A stretch of 64,000 nucleotides of DNA from Streptomyces noursei (GCF_016917755.1 NZ_CP070326.1:4650001-4714000); one strand, 5' to 3'; shown: positions 54,238 through 62,293, counted from the stretch's first letter. Numbers and translations are program-made. The notes: a model not told the origin generated them from the letters alone.

Positions 54238-55404
54238 GTGCATCACACCCCCGGGGACCGCCCTGACGACCCGCGCCGGGAGCACCGCAGCGGCCGGCGC
54301 GGCCTGCGGGGCCGCGTGCGCCTCATAGGCCGCGGCCGTTCGGCCCGGTGGACACAGGAGGGGCGGCCGGCCCGCCGCCCCCGGTGGCGCATGTCCTTCC
54401 TCACCGGCCTGGTTGCCGTGGTCGGCCTGTGCGCCTACCCGACCGTCAAGTACCTGGACGTGCTGAACGACACCGGTGAGCCGATGTCGTTCAGCCAGGC
54501 GCTGCCCGACGGCTCCGCGGGACCGGTGCAGGCGTCCGCGGCCGGAGCGGGGGTCCGGATGCCGACCGGCCCGCAGGCCGCGTTCCATACGGCGGCCACG
54601 CTCAGCGACGGCACGAAGATCGGCGTCACCACCCTGCACGGCAAGAAATCCGGCTTCACCGGGAAGGTGTGGGTCTGGGCGCCCAAGGAGTACTACGAGG
54701 ACCGCTACCGCAACAGTGCCTTCCCGGTCCTGATCGCCCTACCGGGCAGCTACGGCTTCCCCAGCAACTACTGGTCGGCCACCGGCCACAAGCTCCAGCA
54801 GACCGTCAGCGATCTGGTGGCCCTGGGGCGCAGTCGGCCGTTCCTCGTCGTGATGCCGGTCCTCAACCCCACCAAGCGCTACTACGACGGCAGCGACATC
54901 CCCGGGCAGCCGAAGATGGGCACCTGGATGTCCGACGACGTCCCCGACCTGGTCAAGGCCAACTTCCGGACGTTCACCAGCCGCGACGGCTGGGCCTTCA
55001 TGGGCTCCTCGTCCGGCGGTTTCGTCGCCCTGAAGCAGGTCCTCCAGCATCCGGACCGCTTCAAGGCGGTGATCGCCAGCGGCCCGGACACCCGCCCGGA
55101 CTCGCCCCTGTGGCGCGGCCACCGGGCGGAGATGCGGGCGAACGACCCGGAGCGGCTGGCGCAGCGGCTGGCCGCCCGCCCCGGCGCCCCCGACGTCTAC
55201 GTGCAGTTCCAGATCGGCACGCAGGAGGGCGGCCGGGCCAACCTGGAGCGCTTCGTCCAGCGGTACGCCAAGGGGCCGGTCCACGCCCGCCTGCACGTCA
55301 TCGAGGACGGCGGCCACAACGCCCGGAGCTATCTCCGCGGGATGCGGGACGCGAGCCTGGAGGCCATCAGCCGGGTCCTCCGCGGCCCGACGCCGACGCC
55401 GTAG
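54238..55404 (+). CDS. Putative esterase-family (mycolyltransferase-like) alpha/beta hydrolase, membrane-anchored
   Basis: The 388-residue protein has a ~50-residue Arg-rich cytoplasmic start, one signal-anchor helix (MSFLTGLVAVVGLCAYPTV) and an extracellular 'putative esterase' domain (about residues 100-385). The nucleophile Ser lies in GWAFMGSSSGGFVAL, and the catalytic His is probably in EDGGHNARSY. This fold is shared by antigen 85-type acyltransferases and trehalose esterases. Streptomyces lacks mycolates, so an esterase of unknown substrate is more likely. The start is GTG at 54238, with GGGAG 6 bases upstream. It is divergent from the kinase. Confidence 0.85.
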   Translation: MHHTPGDRPDDPRREHRSGRRGLRGRVRLIGRGRSARWTQEGRPARRPRWRMSFLTGLVAVVGLCAYPTVKYLDVLNDTGEPMSFSQALPDGSAGPVQASAAGAGVRMPTGPQAAFHTAATLSDGTKIGVTTLHGKKSGFTGKVWVWAPKEYYEDRYRNSAFPVLIALPGSYGFPSNYWSATGHKLQQTVSDLVALGRSRPFLVVMPVLNPTKRYYDGSDIPGQPKMGTWMSDDVPDLVKANFRTFTSRDGWAFMGSSSGGFVALKQVLQHPDRFKAVIASGPDTRPDSPLWRGHRAEMRANDPERLAQRLAARPGAPDVYVQFQIGTQEGGRANLERFVQRYAKGPVHARLHVIEDGGHNARSYLRGMRDASLEAISRVLRGPTPTP

Positions 55405-55413
55405 GCAGGCGGT

Positions 55414-55447
55414 CCGGCGCCCGGGCGAGGGACGCCCGGGCCGCCGG
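55414..55447. terminator. Bidirectional terminator between the esterase gene and mqnA
   Basis: The stem GCCCGGGCG against CGCCCGGGC (9 bp) is extended by CCGGC/GCCGG with a one-base bulge. It sits in the 53-base gap between two convergent genes. Confidence 0.8.
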
Positions 55448-55457
55448 CCACGCGCCG

Positions 55458-56366
55458 CTACGCCCGGGCGCCGGCAGCCGCCGGCAGCAGTTCCACCGCC
55501 ACGTCGGCCGGGAACCCGGTGGTCGGGCCCACCCGCCGGGCGAACTCGGTGACGCCGCGCAGCTGGTCCGGCCCGAACCGGAAGTCCAGCGTGGTGAAGT
55601 ACCGCTCCAGCACCTGCTCGTCGAAGTGCTCCCAGCGGGCGGCCTGCTCGGCGACCTTGCCGACCTCCTCCAGCGACAGGTCGCGGGAGGCCAGGAACGC
55701 CTCGTGCACCTGCTGGACCACCTCCGGCTCGCGCTCCAGGTAGTCGCGCCGGGCCGCCCAGACCGCGAAGACGAACGGGAGCCCCGTCCAGTCCTTCCAC
55801 ATCTGGCCCAGGTCGTGGACGTCCAGGCCCAGCGTGGGTGCGTCGTGCAGGTTGGCGCGGAGCGCGGCGTCGCCGATCAGGACCGCCGCGTCGGCCTCCT
55901 GCATCATCAGCCCGAGGTCCGGCGGGCAGGTGAAGTAGTCGGGCCGCACCCCGATCTTCTCGGCGAGCAGCAGCTGCGCCAGCCGGACGGAGGTCCGCGA
56001 GGTGGACCCGAGGGCGACCCGGGCACCGTCCAGCTGCTCCAGCGGCTTCTGCGAGACGATCACGCAGGACATCACCGGGCCGTCGCAGCCGACCGCGAGG
56101 TCGGGGAAGGCGACGAGGTCGTCGGCGGCCCGCAGGAATTCGACGAGCGTGATCGGCGCGATGTCGAGCTCCCCGCGCACCAGCCGCTCGCTGAGCTTCT
56201 CGGGGGTGTCCTTGGTGAGGTCCAGGTCGAGGAGGGTGCCCGTACGGGCCAGGCCCCAGTAAAGGGGCAGGCAGTTCAGGAACTGGATGTGGCCCACTCG
56301 CGGCCGGCTGCGACGGTGGTCTGCGTCGGCTCCCGCGGGTGCGTCTCCAAAGGTTGAATTGTCCAC
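55458..56366 (-). CDS. mqnA: Chorismate dehydratase, futalosine pathway
   Basis: The 302-residue periplasmic-binding-protein fold enzyme converts chorismate to 3-enolpyruvoylbenzoate, the first step of futalosine-dependent menaquinone synthesis. Its opening motif VGHIQFLNCLPLYWGL and the segments GELDIAPITLVEFLRA, GSTSRTSVRLAQLLL and AAVLIGDAALRA are characteristic. The start is GTG at 56366, preceding an N-terminal ~20-residue polar extension. It lies ~3.4 kb from mqnC; mqnB, D and E are not in the window. Confidence 0.95.
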   Translation of the reverse strand: MDNSTFGDAPAGADADHRRSRPRVGHIQFLNCLPLYWGLARTGTLLDLDLTKDTPEKLSERLVRGELDIAPITLVEFLRAADDLVAFPDLAVGCDGPVMSCVIVSQKPLEQLDGARVALGSTSRTSVRLAQLLLAEKIGVRPDYFTCPPDLGLMMQEADAAVLIGDAALRANLHDAPTLGLDVHDLGQMWKDWTGLPFVFAVWAARRDYLEREPEVVQQVHEAFLASRDLSLEEVGKVAEQAARWEHFDEQVLERYFTTLDFRFGPDQLRGVTEFARRVGPTTGFPADVAVELLPAAAGARA

Positions 56367-56493
56367 ATGCGGAGGCTAGACCCGCCGACCTCGGCGCCGG
56401 ACGCCGGGGCCCCGCTGTGGCCTTTCCCTCTCCCCGCCAAACGTGATCTTTGGCTCTTCCACCTCCGGAGCCCACCGTGCTAGGCTCAGGCCA

Positions 56494-56523
56494 AGTTGCA
56501 GTTTGGTTTCCCTTGCAGTACAG
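56494..56523 (+). promoter_or_regulatory. Candidate promoter of the cold-shock gene
   Basis: A TTGCAG -35-like element is followed, after exactly 17 bases, by TACAGA as a -10-like element (about 56495-56523). This fits a vegetative sigma-70-type promoter and gives a ~90-base leader before the ATG. The -10 match is moderate. Confidence 0.45.
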
Positions 56524-56524
56524 A

Positions 56525-56550
56525 GCCTGCGGAGCATGTGACCCGCAGGC
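56525..56550 (+). promoter_or_regulatory. Leader hairpin followed by a T-rich run, upstream of the cold-shock gene
   Basis: A perfect 8-bp stem, GCCTGCGG against CCGCAGGC with a 10-base loop, is immediately followed by TTTTGTAGTTTT. Between the likely promoter and ATG 56617, this looks like an intrinsic terminator/attenuator or thermosensitive leader element. Confidence 0.6.
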
Positions 56551-56616
56551 TTTTGTAGTTTTCAGACTTCTTTGCAGGTTCTGGAGCAGGGCAACCCTTT
56601 GGCCCAAGGAGGGCTT

Positions 56617-56820
56617 ATGGCTACCGGAACCGTCAAGTGGTTCAACGCTGAAAAGGGCTTCGGCTTCATCGCCCAGGACGGCGGCGGCCCGGATGTCTTC
56701 GTCCACTACTCGGCGATCAACGCCTCTGGCTTCCGCTCCCTGGAGGAGAACCAGCAGGTCAACTTCGACGTCACGCAGGGTCCGAAGGGCCCGCAGGCGG
56801 AGAACGTTACGCCGGTTTGA
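56617..56820 (+). CDS. Cold-shock domain protein (CspA family)
   Basis: The 67-residue single cold-shock domain has both RNA-binding motifs, GTVKWFNAEKGFGFIAQD and DVFVHYSAI. It is a nucleic-acid chaperone that melts RNA structure. The ATG at 56617 has AAGGAGG 7 bases upstream, among the strongest ribosome sites in the window. Its long leader with a hairpin and its strong terminator resemble independently regulated csp genes. Confidence 0.97.
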   Translation: MATGTVKWFNAEKGFGFIAQDGGGPDVFVHYSAINASGFRSLEENQQVNFDVTQGPKGPQAENVTPV

Positions 56821-56865
56821 GTTGCCCGCTCTGGTCTTTCTCCTCTGATTGACCAGTAGCACCCA

Positions 56866-56913
56866 AGGAGCCCCACTTCCGTCTTCGGGCGGAGGATGGG
56901 GCTCCTGCCTTTT
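56866..56913 (+). terminator. Terminator of the cold-shock gene
   Basis: A perfect 10-bp stem, AGGAGCCCCA against TGGGGCTCCT, has an inner TCCG/CGGA pairing and is followed by GCCTTTTGT. It is a classical intrinsic terminator. Confidence 0.92.
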
Positions 56914-57463
56914 GTACAGCCTTTCGTACAGCTCTCCGCCGGCCGCACTTTTCCGCTCCCGCCCGCCCGGAAAAATGAATACCAGGTGAATATCCCGTCG
57001 TACCCGGCCGTGGAGCGGCGCACGGCGCGGCGCGACCGCCGCCCGGCGCCGCCCCCCTTCCGGTCCGGCGGCCGCCCCGGAGGCCCGCCCGCGAACATCC
57101 CGCAGCGGGAACGGAACGCATAATTCCCCGCAGCGGGAACGCCCCGGAAATCCGCACGCCCGCCGGAAGATCGGGAACAGCGGATTGTGCATTCCGACGA
57201 TTCGCCGGCCCGGAAATCTTCCCCAATTCCTCCCGAGGACCGCCGCCGTGGGCGCCGCGCCGCCCGGGTGCGCCGTCCTGGCCTGCGGACTCCCCGCCCC
57301 GCACGGTCCGCGGGCGCGCCGGGAGCGGCGACCGCTCCCCGCATGCGGGCGGGGCCGGATAAACCGCACCTGTGGTCGAACCGGGAAGGCCGCGCCCGGT
57401 GGCGGCGAGGGCGACGGGCGCGATCACGGAAAGTGGTCACATGGCCACATGGGAGGTTCTACC
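56914..57463. other. Intergenic region with two spaced palindromes
   Basis: These 550 bases have no supported gene. CCCGCAGCGGGAACG occurs twice, at 57099-57113 and 57127-57141 (28 bases apart), and each copy contains the perfect palindrome CCCGC-A-GCGGG. Near the right end is GTGGTCACATGGCCAC (about 57433-57448), another imperfect inverted repeat just before the small Cys-rich gene. Confidence 0.5.
57099..57141. repeat. Pair of CCCGCAGCGGG palindromes
   Basis: Two identical 15-base copies (CCCGCAGCGGGAACG) start 28 bases apart, close to three helical turns. They are separated by an AT-richer spacer containing CATAATTCC. They look operator-like upstream of the small Cys-rich genes. Confidence 0.5.
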
Positions 57464-57610
57464 GTGGGCAGAATGAGCGAGGACATGCCGCCGCAGAAGC
57501 CCTGCCCCGATTGCGGTGGCGCGGGCACCGTCGAGTGGGAGACCCCTGGCGGCCACAAGGTCACCACGCAGTGCTCCGGCTGCGCCGGCACCGGAACCGT
57601 CCTGGCATAG
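57464..57610 (+). CDS. Tiny DnaJ-type zinc-finger protein
   Basis: The 48-residue protein has two CxxCxGxG-type knuckles, CPDCGGAG and CSGCAGTG, separated by ~20 residues. This is half of the DnaJ Cys-rich zinc domain and should bind one Zn. GTG at 57464 is preferred because GGGAGG lies 7 bases upstream; an in-frame ATG at 57473 is the alternative. It lies 18 bases before the next small gene, so the two form an operon. Free-standing mini-DnaJ zinc fingers are found in actinobacteria, but their role is not known to me. Confidence 0.75.
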   Translation: MGRMSEDMPPQKPCPDCGGAGTVEWETPGGHKVTTQCSGCAGTGTVLA

Positions 57611-57628
57611 AGGAGGCGGACGCAACCC

Positions 57629-57940
57629 ATGGCGGCCTTCAGCAGAAACGGCAAGCCGGTCGGCCTCGATGCGCAGTACGTCGGCAGACTCCCGTGCGCC
57701 GCCTGCGGGCTGCGGCCGATGAAACTGCCCGGCCGGGAGGGCGGGGTGTGCATTCCCTGCTTCGCGGAGGAGCGGGCGGCGGCGGGGCGACGGGCCGCGT
57801 CGGCCGGTGCGTGGGTGGCGGCGAGCTTCGTCGGCGACCCGTGCCTGGCGTGCGGTTCGCGGTCCGTGGACGCCAACGGATGGGCGTTCTGGTGCAATTC
57901 ATGCCAGATGCAGACGGCGGTGGCCTTACCCCCACGATGA
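57629..57940 (+). CDS. Small Cys-rich (zinc-ribbon-like) protein, function unknown
   Basis: The 103-residue protein has four CxxC pairs: LPCAACGL, VCIPCFAEE, DPCLACGS and FWCNSCQM. This arrangement would suit two zinc sites, with each half resembling a zinc ribbon. The ATG at 57629 follows GAGGAGG. Basic composition suggests nucleic-acid or protein binding, but this is not shown. It is co-oriented with, and 18 bases from, the mini-DnaJ zinc-finger gene. Confidence 0.78.
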   Translation: MAAFSRNGKPVGLDAQYVGRLPCAACGLRPMKLPGREGGVCIPCFAEERAAAGRRAASAGAWVAASFVGDPCLACGSRSVDANGWAFWCNSCQMQTAVALPPR

Positions 57941-57983
57941 GGCCGGGCCCGCGGTGAGACCGGGGCACGGCATAGCAGGAAGA

Positions 57984-58018
57984 CCCCGTGCCACCTCCCC
58001 CACAGAGGTGACACGGGG
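57984..58018. terminator. Bidirectional terminator between the Cys-rich pair and the acyl-CoA ligase gene
   Basis: CCCCGTG-C-CACCTC pairs with GAGGTG-A-CACGGGG, giving 13 bp with one mismatch and an 8-base loop (CCCCACA region). It lies between convergent genes. Confidence 0.85.
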
Positions 58019-58074
58019 GTTCCAGTTTGACGCGCGGAGGGCCGCGGCTCCAGAGCCGGAATCACTCCCTTGCT

Positions 58075-60000
58075 CTACGTTTGGTAAAGCTGTGCTATCT
58101 CGCTGGCGAAGTCGCGGGCGACGACGGCGCGGCGGAGCTTGAGGGACGGCGTGAGATGGCCGGTCTGCTCGGTGAACTCCGCGGGGAGGACGGCGAAGCG
58201 GCGGATGGACTCGGCGCGGGAGACCAGCTCATTGGCGTCGTCGACGGCGTGCTGGAGGTCGGCGAGGAGCCGCTCGTCGTGGACGAGTTCGGCGAGCGGT
58301 ACGTCCTGTTTCCTGGCCATATGACGCCAGTGGGCGAGGCCGTCGGGCTCCAGGGTGAGCAGGGCGGTGACGTAGGGCCGGTTGTCCCCGATGACCATGC
58401 ACTGGCCTACGAGGGGGTGCGCGCGCAGGCGGTCCTCCAGGGGCGCGGGGGCGACGTTCTTGCCCCCGCTGGTCACGATGATCTCCTTCTTGCGGCCGGT
58501 GATGGTGAGGTAGCCGTCGGCGTCGAGGGCGCCGAGGTCGCCGGTGGCCAGCCAACCGTCCTGGTCGGCGGCCGGGGCGGCGGCGTCGGCGGCGGCGTCC
58601 CAGTAGCCCGTGAAGACATGGGGGCCGCGGAGCAGGATCTCGCCGTCGTCGGCGATCCGGACCGCGCTGCCGGGGAGCGGCCAGCCGACCGTGCCGATCC
58701 GGGGGCGCAGGGGCGGGGTGATGGTGCTCGCGGCGGTGGTCTCCGTCAGGCCGTAGCCCTCGAAGATCTCGATGCCGGCGCCGGAGTAGAAGGCGGCGAG
58801 GCGGTGGCCCAGCGGTGAACCGCCGCAGATCGCGTAGCGGACCCTGCCGCCGAGGGCGGCGCGGATCCGGCGGTAGACGAGCGGGTCGTAGAGCTTGCGG
58901 GCGGCCTTGAGGGCGACGCCGGGGCCGGGGCCGGTCCCGTGTTCCCTGGCCTCGACGGCCTCGCCGTAGGAGCGGGCGATGCGGACGGCGCGGTCGAAGG
59001 AGGCGGCCCGGCCCATCTTCTCGGCGGTGGCGCGGCCGGTGTTGAAGACCTTCTCCAGGACGTAGGGGATGGCGAGGAGGAAGGTGGGCCGGAAGGCGGC
59101 GAGGTCGGCGAGGAGCTCGTCGGTCCGGATGCTGGGGGCGTGGCCGAGGCGGACCCGGGCGCGCAGGCAGCCGACGGCGACCATGCGGCCGAAGACGTGC
59201 GAGAGGGGCAGGAAGAGGAGGGTGGCGGCGGGCTCGTCGCTGACCGAGGTGAAGACGGGGTGGAGGAGGGCGATGGCGTTGTCGACCTCGGCGAAGAAGT
59301 TGGCGTGGGTGAGGGCGCAGCCCTTGGGGTTGCCGGTGGTGCCGGAGGTGTAGACGAGGGTGGCCAGCACATGGGGGGTGAGGGTGGCGCGGCGTTCGTC
59401 CACGACCTCGTCGGGGAGGTCCCGGCCGGCGTCGACGAGGTGGCCGATGGCACCGGTGCTGAACTGCCAGAGGTGGTCGAGGGCGGGGAGTTGGCCGCGG
59501 ATCTGGCTGATCAGGCGGGCCTCGTCGACGCCCTCGACGGCGCAGGCACGGGCCGTGGAGTCGTGCAGGATCCACTGCGCCTGGTGGGCCGAGGAGGTCG
59601 GGTAGAGGGGGACGGTGACCAGGCCGGCGGCCCAGGCGGCGAAGTCGAGGAGGGTCCACTCGTAGGTGGTGCGCGCCATGATCGCGAGCCGGTCGCCGGG
59701 GCGGAGGCCGTGCGCGATCAGGCCCTTGGCGACGGCGCGGACCTCGGCGGCGAAGGCGGCGGCGGTGACGTCGCGCCAGGTGCCGTCGGGCCGCTTGCGG
59801 GAGAGGACGGTCTCGTGCGGGGCCTCGGCGGCGTTGGTGAAGGGGATGTCGCCGAGCGAGCCGGTGCGGACGGGTGGGGCCAGCGGGGGGACGGAGACCT
59901 CGCGGACGGCTCCGTCGACCAACATCGTGCGGGGCGGGGCGAGTTGGGGAGCGGTGGCGGGGGCGTGCGCGTTCGGGGGTGCGCTGGGCTGGTTGAACAC
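58075..60000 (-). CDS. AMP-dependent long-chain acyl-CoA ligase (FadD-like)
   Basis: The 641-residue adenylating enzyme activates fatty or related acids to CoA thioesters. Motifs are the P-loop-like VYTSGTTGNPKGCALTHAN, the adenine motif EGYGLTETTAAS, the ATP-binding WLATGDLGALDADGYLTITG and the catalytic-Lys region TSGGKNVAPAPLE. GTG at 60000 is chosen because GAGGAG lies 6 bases upstream. The gene is followed leftward by a terminator and preceded by a TetR-type operator (60367-60388), so it is probably derepressed when a fatty acyl ligand accumulates. The specific substrate is unknown. Confidence 0.92.
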   Translation of the reverse strand: MFNQPSAPPNAHAPATAPQLAPPRTMLVDGAVREVSVPPLAPPVRTGSLGDIPFTNAAEAPHETVLSRKRPDGTWRDVTAAAFAAEVRAVAKGLIAHGLRPGDRLAIMARTTYEWTLLDFAAWAAGLVTVPLYPTSSAHQAQWILHDSTARACAVEGVDEARLISQIRGQLPALDHLWQFSTGAIGHLVDAGRDLPDEVVDERRATLTPHVLATLVYTSGTTGNPKGCALTHANFFAEVDNAIALLHPVFTSVSDEPAATLLFLPLSHVFGRMVAVGCLRARVRLGHAPSIRTDELLADLAAFRPTFLLAIPYVLEKVFNTGRATAEKMGRAASFDRAVRIARSYGEAVEAREHGTGPGPGVALKAARKLYDPLVYRRIRAALGGRVRYAICGGSPLGHRLAAFYSGAGIEIFEGYGLTETTAASTITPPLRPRIGTVGWPLPGSAVRIADDGEILLRGPHVFTGYWDAAADAAAPAADQDGWLATGDLGALDADGYLTITGRKKEIIVTSGGKNVAPAPLEDRLRAHPLVGQCMVIGDNRPYVTALLTLEPDGLAHWRHMARKQDVPLAELVHDERLLADLQHAVDDANELVSRAESIRRFAVLPAEFTEQTGHLTPSLKLRRAVVARDFASEIAQLYQT

Positions 60001-60471
60001 GAGCGGCTCCTCGGTGTTGCGCGCTGGTGTTGCGGGGGGAAAGGGGCGGGGCGGGGCGGGGTGGCGCTTCCTCTTCCGCCGGGCCCTGTGGGGGCGGGCG
60101 GTCGCGCGCCGGGGCGGCCGGGAGGGGTGGCTTGTGGCCGTCTCCCGTCGTCGGCCGCGGCGTGGTGGGGTGTCGGCTCGCGCGCCGCGGGGGCTCCGTC
60201 GGTCCCGCCCACGGCCGGCGGGTGCCGACCGGCTGCGCGAGCACGGCCCGTGCGGTCGCACGGCCGGGCACGGGCCCCGCCCACCCGGCGCGGGAGGCCC
60301 GACGGCGCGGCAGCGGAACGCGGCGGAGGCGGCAAGGTGCCAGCCCCTTTCGGCACTGACCCGACGGTAACCTTACTGCGCGGTAAATTTACGCCCAGGT
60401 ACGGGCGCCGGCCAATGCCCGTGCACGGATTTCCTCGGCGGCCGGGGCGTGACACACCCCCGCCGGTCCGG
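60001..60471. other. Promoter region of the acyl-CoA ligase gene
   Basis: These 471 bases lie between the ligase and the TetR gene, both on minus. There is no supported gene. An operator-like palindrome lies at 60367-60388, next to an AT-rich stretch (GGTAAATTTACG) that probably belongs to the ligase promoter, giving a long leader of more than 300 bases. Confidence 0.55.
60367..60388. promoter_or_regulatory. Predicted TetR operator, ligase promoter copy
   Basis: It contains the palindrome TTAC-TGCGCG-GTAA. Its reverse complement matches the site upstream of the tetR gene (61188-61209) at 19 of 22 bases. This repeated motif, in front of both the regulator and its neighbour, is the usual signature of an autoregulated TetR repressor. 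Confidence 0.75.
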
Positions 60472-61152
60472 TCAGGCCGGGGTCCAGCGCTCGCCGTGCA
60501 TGAGGCGGCCCAGGCCGGCCCAGGCGAAGTTCATCAGGGTGCCGGCGGCGTCCTTGGCCGTCGGCCGTTCGCGTTCGCCGATGGCCCCCAGGGCCGAAGT
60601 GCCCTCGGCGGCACAGGCGTTGGCCCACTCGGCGAGCGATTCGGCGGCGCCGACGAGGGCGTGCGCCAGGCCCGCGACCTCGCGGTCGGCCAACTCGCCG
60701 GCGCACCCCGCCTCCTTCGCGGCGGCACCGATCAGACCGGCGACGAACCGCACGATCTCCGCCCGCATCGCGGCCACCTCGTTCGCGAACGGCTCCCCCT
60801 GCGTGCGCGCCTGCTGGTGCAACACCGCCCAGCCTTCGGGGTGTTCGGCGGTGTGCGCGAAGAAGCCGGTCAGGCCGCACCAGAGTTGGCGGTCGGCGGC
60901 GGCGTCCTTTTCCACGGCCGCGGTCACGGCCGCCACCAGGGCCGCGGCCTCACGCCGGATGACCGCGCTGAAGAGCTCCTCCTTGGAGTTGAGGTAGAGG
61001 TAGACCAGGGGCTTGGAGACGCCCGCGAGTTCGGCGATCTCGTCCATGGAGGCCGCCCGGTACCCGCGCCGCGCGAACGTCCGCACCGCCGCGTCCATCA
61101 TCTGCCGCTCCCGGACCGCGCGCGGCACCCGCTTGCTCTTGGCAGCACCCAC
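60472..61152 (-). CDS. TetR-family transcriptional repressor
   Basis: The 226-residue one-component regulator has the N-terminal helix-turn-helix AASMDEIAELAGVSKPLVYL followed by YLNSKEELF (about residues 33-62). An all-helical ligand domain includes an acyl-ligand-like segment rich in Ala/Leu. GTG at 61152 is used. Matching operators lie 36 bases upstream of its own start and in front of the acyl-CoA ligase gene, so it probably represses both and responds to an acyl-CoA or fatty acid. The ligand is inferred from context only. Confidence 0.92.
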   Translation of the reverse strand: MGAAKSKRVPRAVRERQMMDAAVRTFARRGYRAASMDEIAELAGVSKPLVYLYLNSKEELFSAVIRREAAALVAAVTAAVEKDAAADRQLWCGLTGFFAHTAEHPEGWAVLHQQARTQGEPFANEVAAMRAEIVRFVAGLIGAAAKEAGCAGELADREVAGLAHALVGAAESLAEWANACAAEGTSALGAIGERERPTAKDAAGTLMNFAWAGLGRLMHGERWTPA

Positions 61153-61187
61153 CCTGAAAACCCTCCATCACCCCGCCCCTTTGCGGC

Positions 61188-61209
61188 ATTTACCGCAAAG
61201 TAAGTTTAC
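61188..61209. promoter_or_regulatory. Predicted TetR operator, autoregulatory copy
   Basis: It contains TTAC-CGCAAA-GTAA within ATTTACCGC..AGTAAG.TTAC. It shares 19 of 22 bases with the inverted copy at 60367-60388 and lies in the divergent promoter of tetR and the hydrolase gene. Confidence 0.75.
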
Positions 61210-61235
61210 GATCTTCGCCCTCCTCGCCCGGTCGC

Positions 61236-61288
61236 TTGACATGATGTGAGACATGACGAGACGATACGGTCCGTTCCGTTGACCGTAT
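61236..61288 (+). promoter_or_regulatory. Promoter and inverted repeat upstream of the hydrolase gene
   Basis: A consensus -35 TTGACA lies at 61236-61241. A perfect inverted repeat, ATACGGTC-N9-GACCGTAT, at 61264-61288 covers the expected -10/+1 region, about 20 bases before the ATG at 61307. It is well placed to act as an operator. Confidence 0.6.
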
Positions 61289-61306
61289 ACGAAATGGGGG
61301 CCGCGC

Positions 61307-62227
61307 ATGCCGCAGCGAGGAACAGGGATCGAGGAGCGCTTCGTCGACGCCGCGCCGGGCATCCGGCTGTGGACGGAGCAGCGCGGGCCCGCCGACGCGC
61401 CGCCGCTGTTGCTGGTCATGGGCGCGCAGGCCACCGGCGTCGGCTGGCCGGAGCCGCTGGTGGACGCGTTGGCCGCACGACACCGGGTGATCCGCTACGA
61501 CCATCGCGACACCGGCCGCTCCACCTGGTCGTTCGAGGACCGGCCGTACCGGATCGCGGACCTCGCCGACGATGTGAGCGCCGTGCTCGACGGGCTCGGC
61601 GTCGCCCGCGCACACCTGGTGGGGATGTCGCTGGGCGGCATGCTGGCCCAGATGGTCCTCGCCGACCACCCGGAGCGGCTGCTCAGCGCCACCCTGATGG
61701 GCACCTGCGCGCTCAGCACCGCCCCGTACACCCGGCCCGACGGCGGCACCGTCCCCGTGGCGGAGCTGCCGGGCATCGCACCGGAGGTACTGGAGATGTG
61801 GGCCCGTCCGGTGGCGGACCACGGCGAGCAGGCCGAGATCGAGCGCCGGGTCGAGCACTGGCGGGTGCTCGCCGGTGACCGGCTGCCGTTCGACGCGGCG
61901 TACTACCGCGCGCTGGAACGGCGGGTCGTCGCACACACCGGGCACTACCGCCCGAGCACCGCCCACGGGCGCGCCGACGACGGCGGGATGCTGCGCACCG
62001 AGGAGCTGGCGCGGAACGAGGTGCCCACGCTGGTGCTCTCCGGGCCGGCGGAGCCGGTCTTCCCGCCACCGCATCCGCAGCATCTCGCGCAGGCGATCAG
62101 GGGTGCGGAGGTGGTGGAGATCCCGGGGATGGGGCACGCGCTGCCGCCGGAGGTCCACCGACCGCTGGCGGAGGCGATCCTGGCGCACACCGGCGCGGCG
62201 CACGGGGCGGCGACGGGCGCCCGCTGA
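61307..62227 (+). CDS. Alpha/beta hydrolase, unknown substrate
   Basis: The 306-residue alpha/beta-hydrolase enzyme has an oxyanion region around LLLVMGAQATGVGWPEPLVD and nucleophile Ser in HLVGMSLGGMLAQMVL. The catalytic His lies in EIPGMGHALPPEVH, with an acidic residue expected near VLSGPAEPVFPP, where the usual Asp is not obvious. Overall it resembles methylesterase/lipase-like hydrolases of the aclacinomycin-methylesterase group. The start is ATG at 61307. It is divergent from tetR and shares the intergenic operators. Confidence 0.88.
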   Translation: MPQRGTGIEERFVDAAPGIRLWTEQRGPADAPPLLLVMGAQATGVGWPEPLVDALAARHRVIRYDHRDTGRSTWSFEDRPYRIADLADDVSAVLDGLGVARAHLVGMSLGGMLAQMVLADHPERLLSATLMGTCALSTAPYTRPDGGTVPVAELPGIAPEVLEMWARPVADHGEQAEIERRVEHWRVLAGDRLPFDAAYYRALERRVVAHTGHYRPSTAHGRADDGGMLRTEELARNEVPTLVLSGPAEPVFPPPHPQHLAQAIRGAEVVEIPGMGHALPPEVHRPLAEAILAHTGAAHGAATGAR

Positions 62228-62258
62228 GCCGCCGCGCCGGCCCCGCCCGGACGCGAGC

Positions 62259-62293
62259 GCGCCCCCGCAGCCTCGTACGGGCTGCGGGGGCGC
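62259..62293. terminator. Bidirectional terminator between the hydrolase and symporter genes
   Basis: A perfect 14-bp stem, GCGCCCCCGCAGCC against GGCTGCGGGGGCGC with a 7-base loop, lies between convergent genes. Confidence 0.9.
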
